Shown here piece by piece: positions 32,279-40,308 of a DNA stretch of 64,000 bases; positions within the stretch are counted from its first letter, which is position 1, and the number at the start of each line of letters is the position of its first letter. Both the position numbers and the translations under genes were made by a program. Below the pieces are notes generated by a model. It was not told the origin of the DNA. It was given only the letters and a program-made list of their open reading frames with translations, and searched no databases. The DNA comes from a virus. Location: the IMG/VR virus record IMGVR_UViG_3300005340_000001, positions 32,220 through 96,219 of that record. The stretch is one strand, 5' to 3'.

Positions 32279-33765
32279 GCACGATCGAACAGAAGCCGCT
32301 CGAGGAGATGACCGTCGCGGAGCTCCGTGCCGAGCTCAGTAAGGCCGGGATCGACGCTCCGACTGGAACGAAGAAGGAGCTGCTCGTCAGGCTCGTCGAA
32401 TCCGCTCGAGCGAAAGAAGGTGCGCCGGCCGCGGCGTCGGAGCCACAGCCGGAAGAGCAGCCGGCCGCGCCGGCGGCAGAGGCCGCGGAAGAGAGCGGCT
32501 CCGGCGATGCTGCGGCCACGCCGGCCGAGCCCGAGCCCGAGCCGGAGCAAGAGCCGGAGCCGACAGCCGAGGACATCGCTGCCGCCGAGAGTCGGGCGCT
32601 CGCGCTCCGCGAAGAGGCCGTTGTGCAGGCTCCGGCACTGCTTCCGACCACGGCCGAGTTCGTCGCGATGCGCGAGATGGCCGGCGCGATCGCGTCGACG
32701 CAGATGGTCCCGATGGCGTACCGCAACAAGCCGGATGACGTGCTCGCGGCGATCTTGACCGGCCGCGAGATGGGGCTCGGCCCGATGCAGTCGCTCCGCG
32801 ACATCTACGTCGTCGACGGCAAGCCGTCACTGTCGGCGAACCTTCTCCTCGCGCGGATGCGCGAGGGCGGCATCATCATCCTCGAGTCCGACTCGACGCG
32901 CGATCGCGCGTGGATCAAGGCGCAGCGCCGCGACACGAAGGAGATCGCCGAGGTCGAGTGGACGTACGAAGAGGCCGAGCAGATCGTCACGAAGGGCAAG
33001 CGGCTCGTCGAGAAGGACAACTGGAAGAACTACCGAGCAGACATGCTCTGGGCACGGTGCGTCGGCCGGCTCGCTCGGCGCTTAGGTCCGGACCTCATCG
33101 GCGCCGCGATGCCGTACACGTCGGAGGAGGTCCAGGACTGGGACGACTTCGACGCAACCGATCAGCGCAAGATGTACGGCTCCGATCGGCAGACGGGGAA
33201 GTGGCAGCCGCCGGCCAGCTGGAAGGAGTTCGGCGCTCGGTTTGCGGAGACGGTTGGAGCTCCAGCTGCAAGCGAATGGCTGGGAGAGCTCGCGGTGAAG
33301 GGTTACGCGCTCGAGACGATCGGCGCGGTCGTCTCCGATCCGGAGATCACGGACGAACGGAAGGCCGATCTCTGGCAGCGTCTCCTGCGCGTGCTCAATG
33401 CGCTCGAGGGCGAAGGCGAGTGCCAGCTGCGGCCGGACGCGCGCGAGGTCGTCCAGAAGGCCTTCGCGGCCGCGTTCGACGGTCTCGCAATCGACGGGCC
33501 CGACTGGGCGCTTACCAGTGCCGAAGCCGAAGCCGGTCGGCCGCCGCTCGACTCGAGCTCGACCGTCGAGAGCGCCGGCGACGCTGAGCAGCCTTCTGCT
33601 GTGGAAGAACCGCCGGCTGAGTCGGAGGCAGCACCGGACGCTTCCGACGCGGAGGACGCCGAATGGACGCCTGTGGAGGGCGAATACACGGATGAGCCCG
33701 CCGCTGCTCCACCCGCTGCTCCACCTGCCGCCCCGCCATCCGAGCTCGACGACATCCCGTTCTGA
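32275..33765 (+). CDS. RecT-like single-strand annealing protein with SAP domain and SSB-like tail
   Basis: 496 residues. Residues about 10-45 are a SAP-type DNA-binding motif (MTVAELRAELSKAGIDAPTGTKKELL). A Glu/Pro/Ala linker follows to about 110. Residues about 125-290 resemble phage RecT-type annealers (RNKPDDVLAAILTGREMGLGPMQSL, IYVVDGKPSLSANLLLARM, CVGRLARRLGPDL). The C-terminus is a long acidic Pro/Ala/Glu linker ending DDIPF, the signature by which SSB proteins recruit partners. It should bind and anneal ssDNA in replication and recombination. Confidence 0.72.
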   Translation: MSTIEQKPLEEMTVAELRAELSKAGIDAPTGTKKELLVRLVESARAKEGAPAAASEPQPEEQPAAPAAEAAEESGSGDAAATPAEPEPEPEQEPEPTAEDIAAAESRALALREEAVVQAPALLPTTAEFVAMREMAGAIASTQMVPMAYRNKPDDVLAAILTGREMGLGPMQSLRDIYVVDGKPSLSANLLLARMREGGIIILESDSTRDRAWIKAQRRDTKEIAEVEWTYEEAEQIVTKGKRLVEKDNWKNYRADMLWARCVGRLARRLGPDLIGAAMPYTSEEVQDWDDFDATDQRKMYGSDRQTGKWQPPASWKEFGARFAETVGAPAASEWLGELAVKGYALETIGAVVSDPEITDERKADLWQRLLRVLNALEGEGECQLRPDAREVVQKAFAAAFDGLAIDGPDWALTSAEAEAGRPPLDSSSTVESAGDAEQPSAVEEPPAESEAAPDASDAEDAEWTPVEGEYTDEPAAAPPAAPPAAPPSELDDIPF

Positions 33766-34106
33766 TGGCCGATCGCGTCGTACTCCTCGGACCACAGGTC
33801 GGAGCCGGCAAACCGGACTCGCACTGCCCGGCGCTCGAGCTCGACGCTCTCAACGCGTCCGCGCTTCTCGCTGGCGGAACCGTCAAGGTGTGCGTGACGC
33901 AGTACTCCGGGCCGCTCGCGAACGCTACCGTGCTCGAGCTCTCAGACCAGTACGTCGGCGTCGGCATGGGCGTGACGAGCGCAGTTCGCTACCGGCACGA
34001 GACGAAGGCGTGGGAGAAGATCACCGCGTTTCTCGCGCACCAGCACGGCGTCACGCCGATCGAGGTGAAGACGCCGATCCCGCTCTGGGACGGCGGCCGG
34101 CTGTGA
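33765..34106 (+). CDS. Hypothetical protein
   Basis: 113 residues, ATG 33765 overlapping the previous stop (TGATG). Begins MADRVVLLGPQVGAGKPDSH, Gly-rich but without a Walker motif, then beta-rich segments and a C-terminal VKTPIPLWDGGRL. Its coupling to the annealing protein and the next gene places it in the replication group. Family not recognised. Confidence 0.6.
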   Translation: MADRVVLLGPQVGAGKPDSHCPALELDALNASALLAGGTVKVCVTQYSGPLANATVLELSDQYVGVGMGVTSAVRYRHETKAWEKITAFLAHQHGVTPIEVKTPIPLWDGGRL

Positions 34107-34384
34107 CGAAGATCGCGCTCCAGGAGAAGTGGCAGGACGGTCCTGCGTCGATCGACGTCGTCACCGACCTCGTCACGCTCGACGGCGGACAGATCGGCCC
34201 GGCCGTCCTGATCGAGATCGAGACGTCGCTTCTGCTCGAGGACGCTGCGCTCGAGCTCGGCGTGCTCCGCTGCGAGATCCCCGCGACGAAGGCCGAAGCG
34301 CGGCTCATGCTCGCAGCGTCTTACGAGCAGGCGAGGCAACTCCGCGACGCGCTGACCGAGATCATCGACGCGGCGATTTTGTGA
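34103..34384 (+). CDS. Hypothetical protein
   Basis: 93 residues from GTG 34103 (GTGA overlap). The second half has long helices (AEARLMLAASYEQARQLRDAL). No family recognised. The sequence following its stop contains the promoter and hairpin leader of the replication initiator. Confidence 0.55.
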   Translation: MTKIALQEKWQDGPASIDVVTDLVTLDGGQIGPAVLIEIETSLLLEDAALELGVLRCEIPATKAEARLMLAASYEQARQLRDALTEIIDAAIL

Positions 34385-34406
34385 TCCGGCCGGACCGTAG
34401 TAGAGT
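34379..34406 (+). promoter_or_regulatory. Sigma70-type promoter before the replication initiator
   Basis: TTGTGA (34379-34384), 16-bp spacer, TAGAGT (34401-34406). Transcription would start near 34413, giving an 80-nt leader. Confidence 0.5.
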
Positions 34407-34431
34407 CGGCGTCCCGCGCAACACAAAGAAC

Positions 34432-34472
34432 GACGCCGGCCCCGCGTCCTCGACTTCGCGGTGACCGGCGTC
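34432..34472 (+). promoter_or_regulatory. Structured 5' leader hairpin
   Basis: GACGCCGG (34432-34439) pairs with CCGGCGTC (34465-34472); inside, CCGCG (34442-34446) pairs with CGCGG (34457-34461) around a 10-nt loop. The ribosome site TAGGAG (34481-34486) follows 8 nt later. It could control initiator synthesis. Confidence 0.5.
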
Positions 34473-34492
34473 TCAAGCCGTAGGAGCGGCCT

Positions 34493-35344
34493 GTGGAAAA
34501 GCGTATAGAAGCCGGCGGACGTGGACCCGCAGTCGTCCACTCGAACCCGATCTCGCAAGCCGGATTCACGATGATTCCGAACGCCGTCGTGCTCGACGAG
34601 CGGATCTCGCTCGGCGCGAAGATGACGTACGGCTACCTCAAGCATCTCGCGTGGAGCACGAAGAGCGATGCTGTCGAGTCGGCACTGACGACGCTTTGTC
34701 GCGACCTCGCGATCTCCGAGAACACCGCGCGCGGCTACGTCCGCGAGCTCTCGACTATCGGCCTTGTGGAGACGCGCCGGCGCGGACTCGGCAAGCCGAA
34801 CATCTACGTCGTCCACGAGCCCGGGGTCGAGATCGAACCGCCGCAAGACTTGCGGGATGGAAACGCAGATATTGCGGATCAGGAAACTCGGAATCAGCGG
34901 ATCCCTCCTCCTACTGATCAAGAGGTAAGCCCTAATACGAATGCTCGAGCGCAGAATGTGCAGTTGGTCACGGCGAAGTGGTCGGAGCACGCGCCGCCTC
35001 TCATCGAACATCGCGAGTCGTATCTCGCCGATGCGAAAACGCGCGCGGCCGTCGAGCGAGCACTGCGCGTCTACCCGGTTGAGGCGGTGGTCGCGGCCGT
35101 CGAGAATTACGCGACCGTGCTCGCTGGCGACGAGTACCGCTGGGACTACCGCTGGACGATCGTGGACTTCCTCAAGCGCGGCCTCGATCGGTTCGTGTCG
35201 GAGGCGCAGCCGCTCCGCAACTTCAGGGTTCGCGGCGAGAAGTTCGGCCGGCGTGACGTGAGCTCGCGCGAGTTCAGCGACGTCGCGGACAGGCTCAAAG
35301 CCGAACGAGAAGCGAGCGAAAGGAGAGAACTTGCACCTGGATGA
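34493..35344 (+). CDS. Replication initiator / replisome organizer-like protein
   Basis: 283 residues from GTG 34493, ribosome site TAGGAG. Residues about 25-105 form a winged helix (FTMIPNAVVLDE, ISLGAKMTYGYLKHL, LAISENTARGYVREL, GKPNIYVV), the N-terminal layout of phage replisome organizers. A polar linker (about 110-160) leads to a helical domain with YRWDYRWTIVDFLKRG. Such proteins bind the origin and recruit the helicase loader. The next gene, a loader-like protein, overlaps by 14 nt. The linker DNA is less GC-rich and may hold the origin. Confidence 0.7.
   Translation: MEKRIEAGGRGPAVVHSNPISQAGFTMIPNAVVLDERISLGAKMTYGYLKHLAWSTKSDAVESALTTLCRDLAISENTARGYVRELSTIGLVETRRRGLGKPNIYVVHEPGVEIEPPQDLRDGNADIADQETRNQRIPPPTDQEVSPNTNARAQNVQLVTAKWSEHAPPLIEHRESYLADAKTRAAVERALRVYPVEAVVAAVENYATVLAGDEYRWDYRWTIVDFLKRGLDRFVSEAQPLRNFRVRGEKFGRRDVSSREFSDVADRLKAEREASERRELAPG
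34850..34970 (+). other. Candidate replication origin inside the initiator gene
   Basis: This linker segment is visibly less GC-rich than its surroundings and contains two GCGGATC copies 23 bp apart (34874 and 34897). Lambda-like phages keep the origin inside the initiator gene linker. This is inference; no melting region or full iteron set is proven. Confidence 0.3.
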
Positions 35345-35903
35345 CGCAGCCAGAATCCTCGGCCGGTTGAAGTCGGCGTTCCCGGCGATGACGCTGGACG
35401 AGGATCAAGCCGAGACTCTGCTCAAGGAGATCGCGCTGCTCTACGACCCCGCGGTCCTCGACGAGGCCGTCGGCCATCTGATCCAGCGCGAAGAGCGCTT
35501 CCCGCCGATCGCGCGCATCCGGCTCGCGTACCGGTCGGTCAACGACGCGCACATCGCGCAGCGGCAGGCGCTCGAGCGTGACGTCGCTCCGCCACCTGAC
35601 GAGCGCGGCATCCCGGAGTGGGTGCACGTCTGGCGGTGGCGCAGCGACACGACGATGGCAGCTCGTCAGGCGGCGAACACGAAGGCGCTCGGTCCTGTCG
35701 AGACGCGGCCGCCGGTGAAGATGCGTGACTTCCCGCAGTACGAGAACCCGGGCCCGGACGCGTACACGATGGAGGAGTACGAGCGGATTCGTCAGGCATG
35801 GATCAAGGCCGGATCGCCGCGCTCAGAGTCGCCGGCAGAGGTTCTCGATGGCGCGGTCACGACAACCGTCCCGGACGCGGTCAAGGCAACCGTCCCGGCA
35901 TAA
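35331..35903 (+). CDS. Helicase-loader-like replication protein
   Basis: 190 residues from TTG 35331 with AAAGGAGAG upstream. The N-terminal 70 residues (ILGRLKSAFPAMTLDEDQA...LLYDPAVLDEAVGHLI) resemble small phage helicase loader/replisome proteins. The C-terminus contains PPHEG-type polar segments and ends in a disordered VTTTVPDAVKATVPA. No Walker motif is present. Its coupling to the initiator and the absence of a phage helicase suggest it loads the host helicase. Confidence 0.55.
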   Translation: MHLDDAARILGRLKSAFPAMTLDEDQAETLLKEIALLYDPAVLDEAVGHLIQREERFPPIARIRLAYRSVNDAHIAQRQALERDVAPPPDERGIPEWVHVWRWRSDTTMAARQAANTKALGPVETRPPVKMRDFPQYENPGPDAYTMEEYERIRQAWIKAGSPRSESPAEVLDGAVTTTVPDAVKATVPA

Positions 35904-35912
35904 GGTGACCGT

Positions 35913-36710
35913 GTGATCCGAGCGTTCTCCTACGGCGGCGGCGTCCAGTCGACCGCCGCCCTCGTCCTTGCTGCTCGCGGCGAGATTGACTTCCCGCTCT
36001 TCCTCTTCGCGAACGTCGGCGAGGACAGCGAGCACCCTGACACACTCCGCTACGTCGAACAGGTCGCGGTGCCGTACGCACGCGAGAAGGGCATCGAGCT
36101 CCTCGAGCTGCGCAAGCGGCTGCGCGACGGGTCGACGCAGACGCTCATGGAGCGCATCGAGAAGTCCGAGACGAGCATCCCGATCCCCGTCCGGATGGGC
36201 GAGAACGGGGCGCCCGGGAATCGCACCTGCACGGCCGAGTTCAAGATCCGCGTCGTCCAGAAGGAGGTGCGCCGGCGTGGAGCAACGAAGGAGAGACGCG
36301 CGATCATTGGCCTCGGGATCAGCACGGACGAGTGGCAGAGAGCTAAGACCGCCGACGATCCGCGATCGCCGTACCAGCTGCGCGAGTACCCGCTGCTCGA
36401 CCTCAACCTCGACCGGCAGGACTGCTTGAACGTCATCGCCGACGAAGGGTTGCCGCAGCCGGGCCGGTCGTCATGCTTCTACTGCCCATTCCACTCGCTC
36501 GAGGAGTGGCGGAAACTCGCGCGCACGCGACCTGATCTATTCGCGAAGGCGTGCGCGCTCGAGGAGAAGCTGCACGAGCGCGGCCAGCGTCTCGGCCGCG
36601 GCGAGTTCTTCATGACGCGGTTCGGGATGAAGCTGCCGTTGATCGTGGACACCGAGCAGCAGGTGCTCTTCGAGGACGACGGCTGCGAATCTGGCTACTG
36701 CATGACCTAG
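35913..36710 (+). CDS. PAPS reductase-like / PP-loop ATP pyrophosphatase
   Basis: 265 residues. The PP-loop YGGGVQST is at residues 7-14, followed by FANVGEDSEHPDT. Two Cys motifs, NRTCTAEFKIR and CFYCPF, could hold a metal or act in thiol transfer. Proteins of this class (CysH/DndC/ThiI-like) activate with ATP and move sulfur or adenylyl groups. In phages the substrate is unknown; nucleic-acid modification is one possibility. It starts at GTG 35913, 9 nt after the loader gene. Confidence 0.7.
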   Translation: MIRAFSYGGGVQSTAALVLAARGEIDFPLFLFANVGEDSEHPDTLRYVEQVAVPYAREKGIELLELRKRLRDGSTQTLMERIEKSETSIPIPVRMGENGAPGNRTCTAEFKIRVVQKEVRRRGATKERRAIIGLGISTDEWQRAKTADDPRSPYQLREYPLLDLNLDRQDCLNVIADEGLPQPGRSSCFYCPFHSLEEWRKLARTRPDLFAKACALEEKLHERGQRLGRGEFFMTRFGMKLPLIVDTEQQVLFEDDGCESGYCMT

Positions 36711-36726
36711 TCCGCCGAAGCTGCGG

Positions 36727-36732
36727 TATAGT
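36727..36732 (+). promoter_or_regulatory. -10 box, leaderless promoter
   Basis: TATAGT, 7 nt before ATG 36740. Confidence 0.5.
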
Positions 36733-36739
36733 TATGGCA

Positions 36740-37078
36740 ATGGCAGCAGTCGCCGACGAATGCGTCCTCCCCGTCGTCCTCGCCGATGACGTCAAGCAGG
36801 CGGCCATTCGAGTCGCTGCCGAGCGAGAGATGTCGATCAACGACGTCATCGTGGGAGAGCTCGCCGCGGAGTGGGACATTCCATACGAGCCCACCGGCCG
36901 CGTCGGCAGCGAGCCGCGCACCAGCAAGGGTGGCGTCACGCAGCTCCGCCGGATCCCGCTCGAGCTCCGCGACAAGATCGAGAGCGAGAAGCGGCGGCTG
37001 CCGGCCGGTACGAAAGAAGAGCCGCGCTCCGCTCGAGCGGTCATCGACCGCGTTCTTCGGCGCCGGCTCGGTTTATAG
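36740..37078 (+). CDS. Small DNA-binding or antitoxin-like hypothetical protein
   Basis: 112 residues if read from ATG 36740, which is 7 nt after TATAGT; ATG 36734 in the same frame is too close to the box for a leaderless start. Residues about 8-35 (VVLADDVKQAAIRVAAEREMSINDVIV) look like a ribbon-helix-helix type helix pair. The C-terminus is basic (RAVIDRVLRRRLGL). A transcriptional regulator is plausible but not shown. Confidence 0.5.
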   Translation: MAAVADECVLPVVLADDVKQAAIRVAAEREMSINDVIVGELAAEWDIPYEPTGRVGSEPRTSKGGVTQLRRIPLELRDKIESEKRRLPAGTKEEPRSARAVIDRVLRRRLGL

Positions 37079-37095
37079 CGCCCGACCGGTCGCTG

Positions 37096-37101
37096 TAGTA
37101 T
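37096..37101 (+). promoter_or_regulatory. Candidate -10 box
   Basis: TAGTAT, 11 nt before GTG 37113, with CGTCGTACCTA between. It resembles the TAGTATTATCGTACGA element before the gene at 57716. Confidence 0.4.
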
Positions 37102-37112
37102 CGTCGTACCTA

Positions 37113-37391
37113 GTGGGCGTTCACGCAGACGATGTCGTACGCACGGTTCGCGACGCGCTCAAGGTGACGGACATGTGTCCGACTCAGAGCGAAGTCCGGA
37201 TCCACCCGCGTCCGCTCGCCGAGGGTGAGACGCCGACGAACACGTGGCAGAACCGCGACGGCCGGCTGGAGTTCGACTGCATCGGTCGCGACTGGTTCCG
37301 TGCATTCCGTGTCACCGTCGAGGCGCTGCCCGTCGACGACTTCCAGGGCGAACACGGCTCGGACGAGTGGACCGTGGTCGAGTCGGCGTAG
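37113..37391 (+). CDS. Hypothetical protein
   Basis: 92 residues from GTG 37113. Acidic, with QNRDGRLEFDCIGRDWFRAFRV in the middle, beta-rich. The TAG overlaps the GTG of the HerA-like gene (TAGTG). No family recognised. Confidence 0.55.
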   Translation: MGVHADDVVRTVRDALKVTDMCPTQSEVRIHPRPLAEGETPTNTWQNRDGRLEFDCIGRDWFRAFRVTVEALPVDDFQGEHGSDEWTVVESA

Positions 37392-39241
37392 TGGCTGCTG
37401 CTGGCCTGAAGATCGCGCGCGGGTTCACGCTCCCGCTCGAGCTTGTCACCGAGGCGACAGCGATCGTCGCGACGCGCGGCGCCGGCAAGTCATCCGGCTC
37501 CGCCGTGATCGTCGAGGAAGCGTTCGCGCTCGGCGTCCAATCGGTGATCTTCGACCGGACCGGCGTCTATCACGGCCTCCGCTCCAACGCGGCCGGCAAC
37601 GGGCCCGGGCTGCCGATCTACGTCCTCGGCGGTCCGCACGGAGACGTGCCGCTTGAGCCGCAAGCCGGCGCGCTGATCGCCGACCTTGTCGTCGACTCCG
37701 GCCACTCGTTCGTGCTCGACCTGAGCGACTTCTCGAAGTCCGCTGCGATTCGGTTCTCCGCTGACTTCCTCGAGCGGCTCTACGACCGCAAGGCGCGCTC
37801 GCGCACGACGCTGCTGCTCGTCATGGACGAGGCGCACTTCTACGCGCCGCAGACGCCGCGCGGCGGATTCAAGGGCGACTCGGCACGGCTGATGGGCGCT
37901 ATGGAGGACGTCGTAGGCCTCGGCCGTTCTCGTGGTCTCGGCGTCGTTCTCACGACGCAGCGGACGCAGGCGCTCAACAAGGCGATCCTGGACCTCATCG
38001 AGACGCTGCTCGTGATGCGGATGCTGTCACCGCGCGCGCGCGACGCCGTGAAGGACTGGATCCGCGAGAAGCAGGAGGACGACCGCGTCGGCGTGATCTC
38101 CACGCTCGACTCGCTGCCGACTGGCACGGCGTGGATTTGGTCGCCGCTGCGCGGGATACTCGAGAAGGTCGCGCTGCGTCGGATCAAGACGTTCGACTCG
38201 TACAAGACGCCGACGCCGGGCGAGACACGCGTCGAGCCCACCGTGCGCAAGGAGCTCGACCTCGACGCGCTCGGCGAGCAGATGAAGGCGACGGTCGAGC
38301 GCGCGAAGGAGAACGATCCGAAGGAGCTGCGCAAGCGGATCGCCACGCTCGAGCGAGAGCTCGCCGAGAAGCCGGCCGCCGATGGCGACTCGACTCTCGT
38401 CGCCGAGCTCCAGTCGCGGATCGCGGAGCTCGAGGCGCGCGAGCCCGAGATCGTGCAGGTGTTCCCCGACGCGTTGAAAGCCGCCATCCGCGGCGACTAC
38501 GAGAGCGTTGCATCGCATCTCGAGAGCGTGCAGGAGACGCTCTCACGCGCTCGAGAGCGCATCGACAGCGAGCTCGAGTCCCTTCCGGCGCCGCCAGCGC
38601 ATGCGACCGACGCCGCCGGCGACACATGGAAGGGGAACGGCGCGGCCGCCGAGGCACCGCCGGCGCTAGCTGCTGTGGGGCGAGAGACGTTCACGTTCGA
38701 TGGCGCTCGCGACTCGCGGCGCGCGGAGCGCGTTGACGCGACGAACGGCGACGTCAAGTTCGGCAAAGGCGAGCGCACGATCCTCGGCATCCTCGCCGGC
38801 TACCCCAACGGTCGCACCAGCAACGAGCTCGCGTTCCTCGCCGGCTACTCCGCGAAGGCGTCGACCGTCGCCGTCATCCTCTCGAACCTCCGCAAGAGCG
38901 GCTACGTCCATCCCGGCAACCAGCCTGTCCGCATCACGCAGGAGGGACTCGACCTCATCGGCGGCCCGATCGAACGGCCAACGGGTCGCGCGCTGCTCGA
39001 GCAATGGCTGCAACACCCGCGCGTCGGCAAGGGCGAGCGCGAAGTGATCCTCACCCTTCTCGATCTCTACCCGGAAGAGCCGACGCAGGATCGGCTCTGC
39101 GAGATCACTGGCTACTCGCCGACAGCTTCCACGATGGCCGTCATCCTCTCGAGCCTGCGCAAACTCGGCCTTGTCGAGAAGGGCCGCCGGCAGCTGACTC
39201 CCGAGTTCGTCGACGCGGTCCGTGAAGGCGCCGTCGCATAG
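37391..39241 (+). CDS. HerA/VirB4-like ATPase with two winged-helix repeats
   Basis: 616 residues from GTG 37391. Walker A TRGAGKSSG is at about residues 28-36 (Lys33), Walker B LLLVMDEAHF at about 141-150 (Asp146, Glu147), then LTTQR. This is the HerA/DUF87 translocase type. A coiled coil follows (about 300-400). The C-terminus has two similar winged-helix units, each with GYSxxASTxAVILSxLRKxG (about residues 490-520 and 575-605). HerA relatives are hexameric DNA translocases working with nucleases or in packaging. No NurA-like nuclease is adjacent. Confidence 0.75.
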   Translation: MAAAGLKIARGFTLPLELVTEATAIVATRGAGKSSGSAVIVEEAFALGVQSVIFDRTGVYHGLRSNAAGNGPGLPIYVLGGPHGDVPLEPQAGALIADLVVDSGHSFVLDLSDFSKSAAIRFSADFLERLYDRKARSRTTLLLVMDEAHFYAPQTPRGGFKGDSARLMGAMEDVVGLGRSRGLGVVLTTQRTQALNKAILDLIETLLVMRMLSPRARDAVKDWIREKQEDDRVGVISTLDSLPTGTAWIWSPLRGILEKVALRRIKTFDSYKTPTPGETRVEPTVRKELDLDALGEQMKATVERAKENDPKELRKRIATLERELAEKPAADGDSTLVAELQSRIAELEAREPEIVQVFPDALKAAIRGDYESVASHLESVQETLSRARERIDSELESLPAPPAHATDAAGDTWKGNGAAAEAPPALAAVGRETFTFDGARDSRRAERVDATNGDVKFGKGERTILGILAGYPNGRTSNELAFLAGYSAKASTVAVILSNLRKSGYVHPGNQPVRITQEGLDLIGGPIERPTGRALLEQWLQHPRVGKGEREVILTLLDLYPEEPTQDRLCEITGYSPTASTMAVILSSLRKLGLVEKGRRQLTPEFVDAVREGAVA

Positions 39242-40266
39242 TGGCTGAGCAGAGCAAGATCGAGTGGACCGATTCCACGTGGAATCCCGTGACCGGGTGC
39301 ACGCGCGTCTCGCCCGGCTGTGCGCACTGCTACATCGAGCGCACGCCGCCGTTCCGCATGAACGGCCGCACCTTCGCCCGGGTTGGGAACGAGGAGACCA
39401 CCGGCGTCATGCTGCACCACGACCGACTCGAGCAGCCGCTCCACTGGACGAAGCCGCGACGCGTGTTCGTCTGCTCGCTCGCCGACCTCTTCCACGATGA
39501 CGTCCCCGTGGCATACATCGCCGAGGTCTTCGGCCGCATGGCGCTCGCGCACAGGCACGTTTTCCAAGTGCTGACGAAGCGCCCCGAGGGGATGCGCGAA
39601 GTGCTCACGAATCCGTTCTTCTGGGCGAAGGTCGAAGGCGTCGCGCAGCGCGTGACCTTCGAGACGACCGGCGAGGACACGAGCGAGACGCTCGCCGTCC
39701 ACGGGCCGCTGCCGAACGTCTGGCTTGGCGTCTCGATCGAGAACGCTCGCTACACATGGCGCGCGGACGTGCTCCGCGAGATCCCCGCGGCACTGCGCTT
39801 CATCAGCGCCGAACCGCTGCTCGAGTCGCTCTATCCGACAGGCGCGTTCCTCGAGCCGGCAGCGACGGTGAAGATCGAAGGCGTCGGCGCATGGAACGCG
39901 CTCGTCAAGTCCAAGCGGCCGCTCGACCTGACCGGCATCGACTGGATCATCGTCGGCGGCGAGTCCGGGCCCGGAGCTCGACCGATGCGGATCGAGTGGG
40001 CACGTGAGATCATCCGCCGCTGCGACCCGTACGAGCCGGTCTGCTGCGGCAACCGCGACGGCGAATGCTGCAACGAGCCCGTGCCGCGCGGACAGATAGA
40101 GCCCGTCACGGCCGTGTTCGTCAAGCAGCTCGGCTCGCGTCCGACTAGCGATCACGAACTCGGGCCATTCCCGCTCTCGCTGCGCGACTCGAAGGGCGGC
40201 GACTGGGACGAATGGCCACCCGACCTCCGCGTCCGCGACTTCCCGGCAAGCATGGTCGCGGCGTGA
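39241..40266 (+). CDS. Phage Gp37/Gp68-family protein (DUF5131)
   Basis: 341 residues from GTG 39241, overlapping the previous TAG by one base. The family signature is at the start: IEWTDSTWNPVTGCTRVSPGCAHCYIER, followed by VFVCSLADLFHDDVP, FQVLTKRPE, VWLGVSIENARY and IIVGGESGPGARPM. The two-Cys CxxxxxGCxxC start is conserved in this widespread phage family, whose biochemical role I do not know; a metal site is likely. Confidence 0.82.
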   Translation: MAEQSKIEWTDSTWNPVTGCTRVSPGCAHCYIERTPPFRMNGRTFARVGNEETTGVMLHHDRLEQPLHWTKPRRVFVCSLADLFHDDVPVAYIAEVFGRMALAHRHVFQVLTKRPEGMREVLTNPFFWAKVEGVAQRVTFETTGEDTSETLAVHGPLPNVWLGVSIENARYTWRADVLREIPAALRFISAEPLLESLYPTGAFLEPAATVKIEGVGAWNALVKSKRPLDLTGIDWIIVGGESGPGARPMRIEWAREIIRRCDPYEPVCCGNRDGECCNEPVPRGQIEPVTAVFVKQLGSRPTSDHELGPFPLSLRDSKGGDWDEWPPDLRVRDFPASMVAA

Positions 40267-40308
40267 GCACGACGATCCGGCAACTTCATCCCGAGGAGGA
40301 ACACCCGA

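Noticed and set aside
37244-37390. Longer start for the HerA-like ATPase
   Set aside because: It would overlap the 37113 gene entirely out of frame; the TAGTG junction at 37389-37393 gives a natural coupled start.
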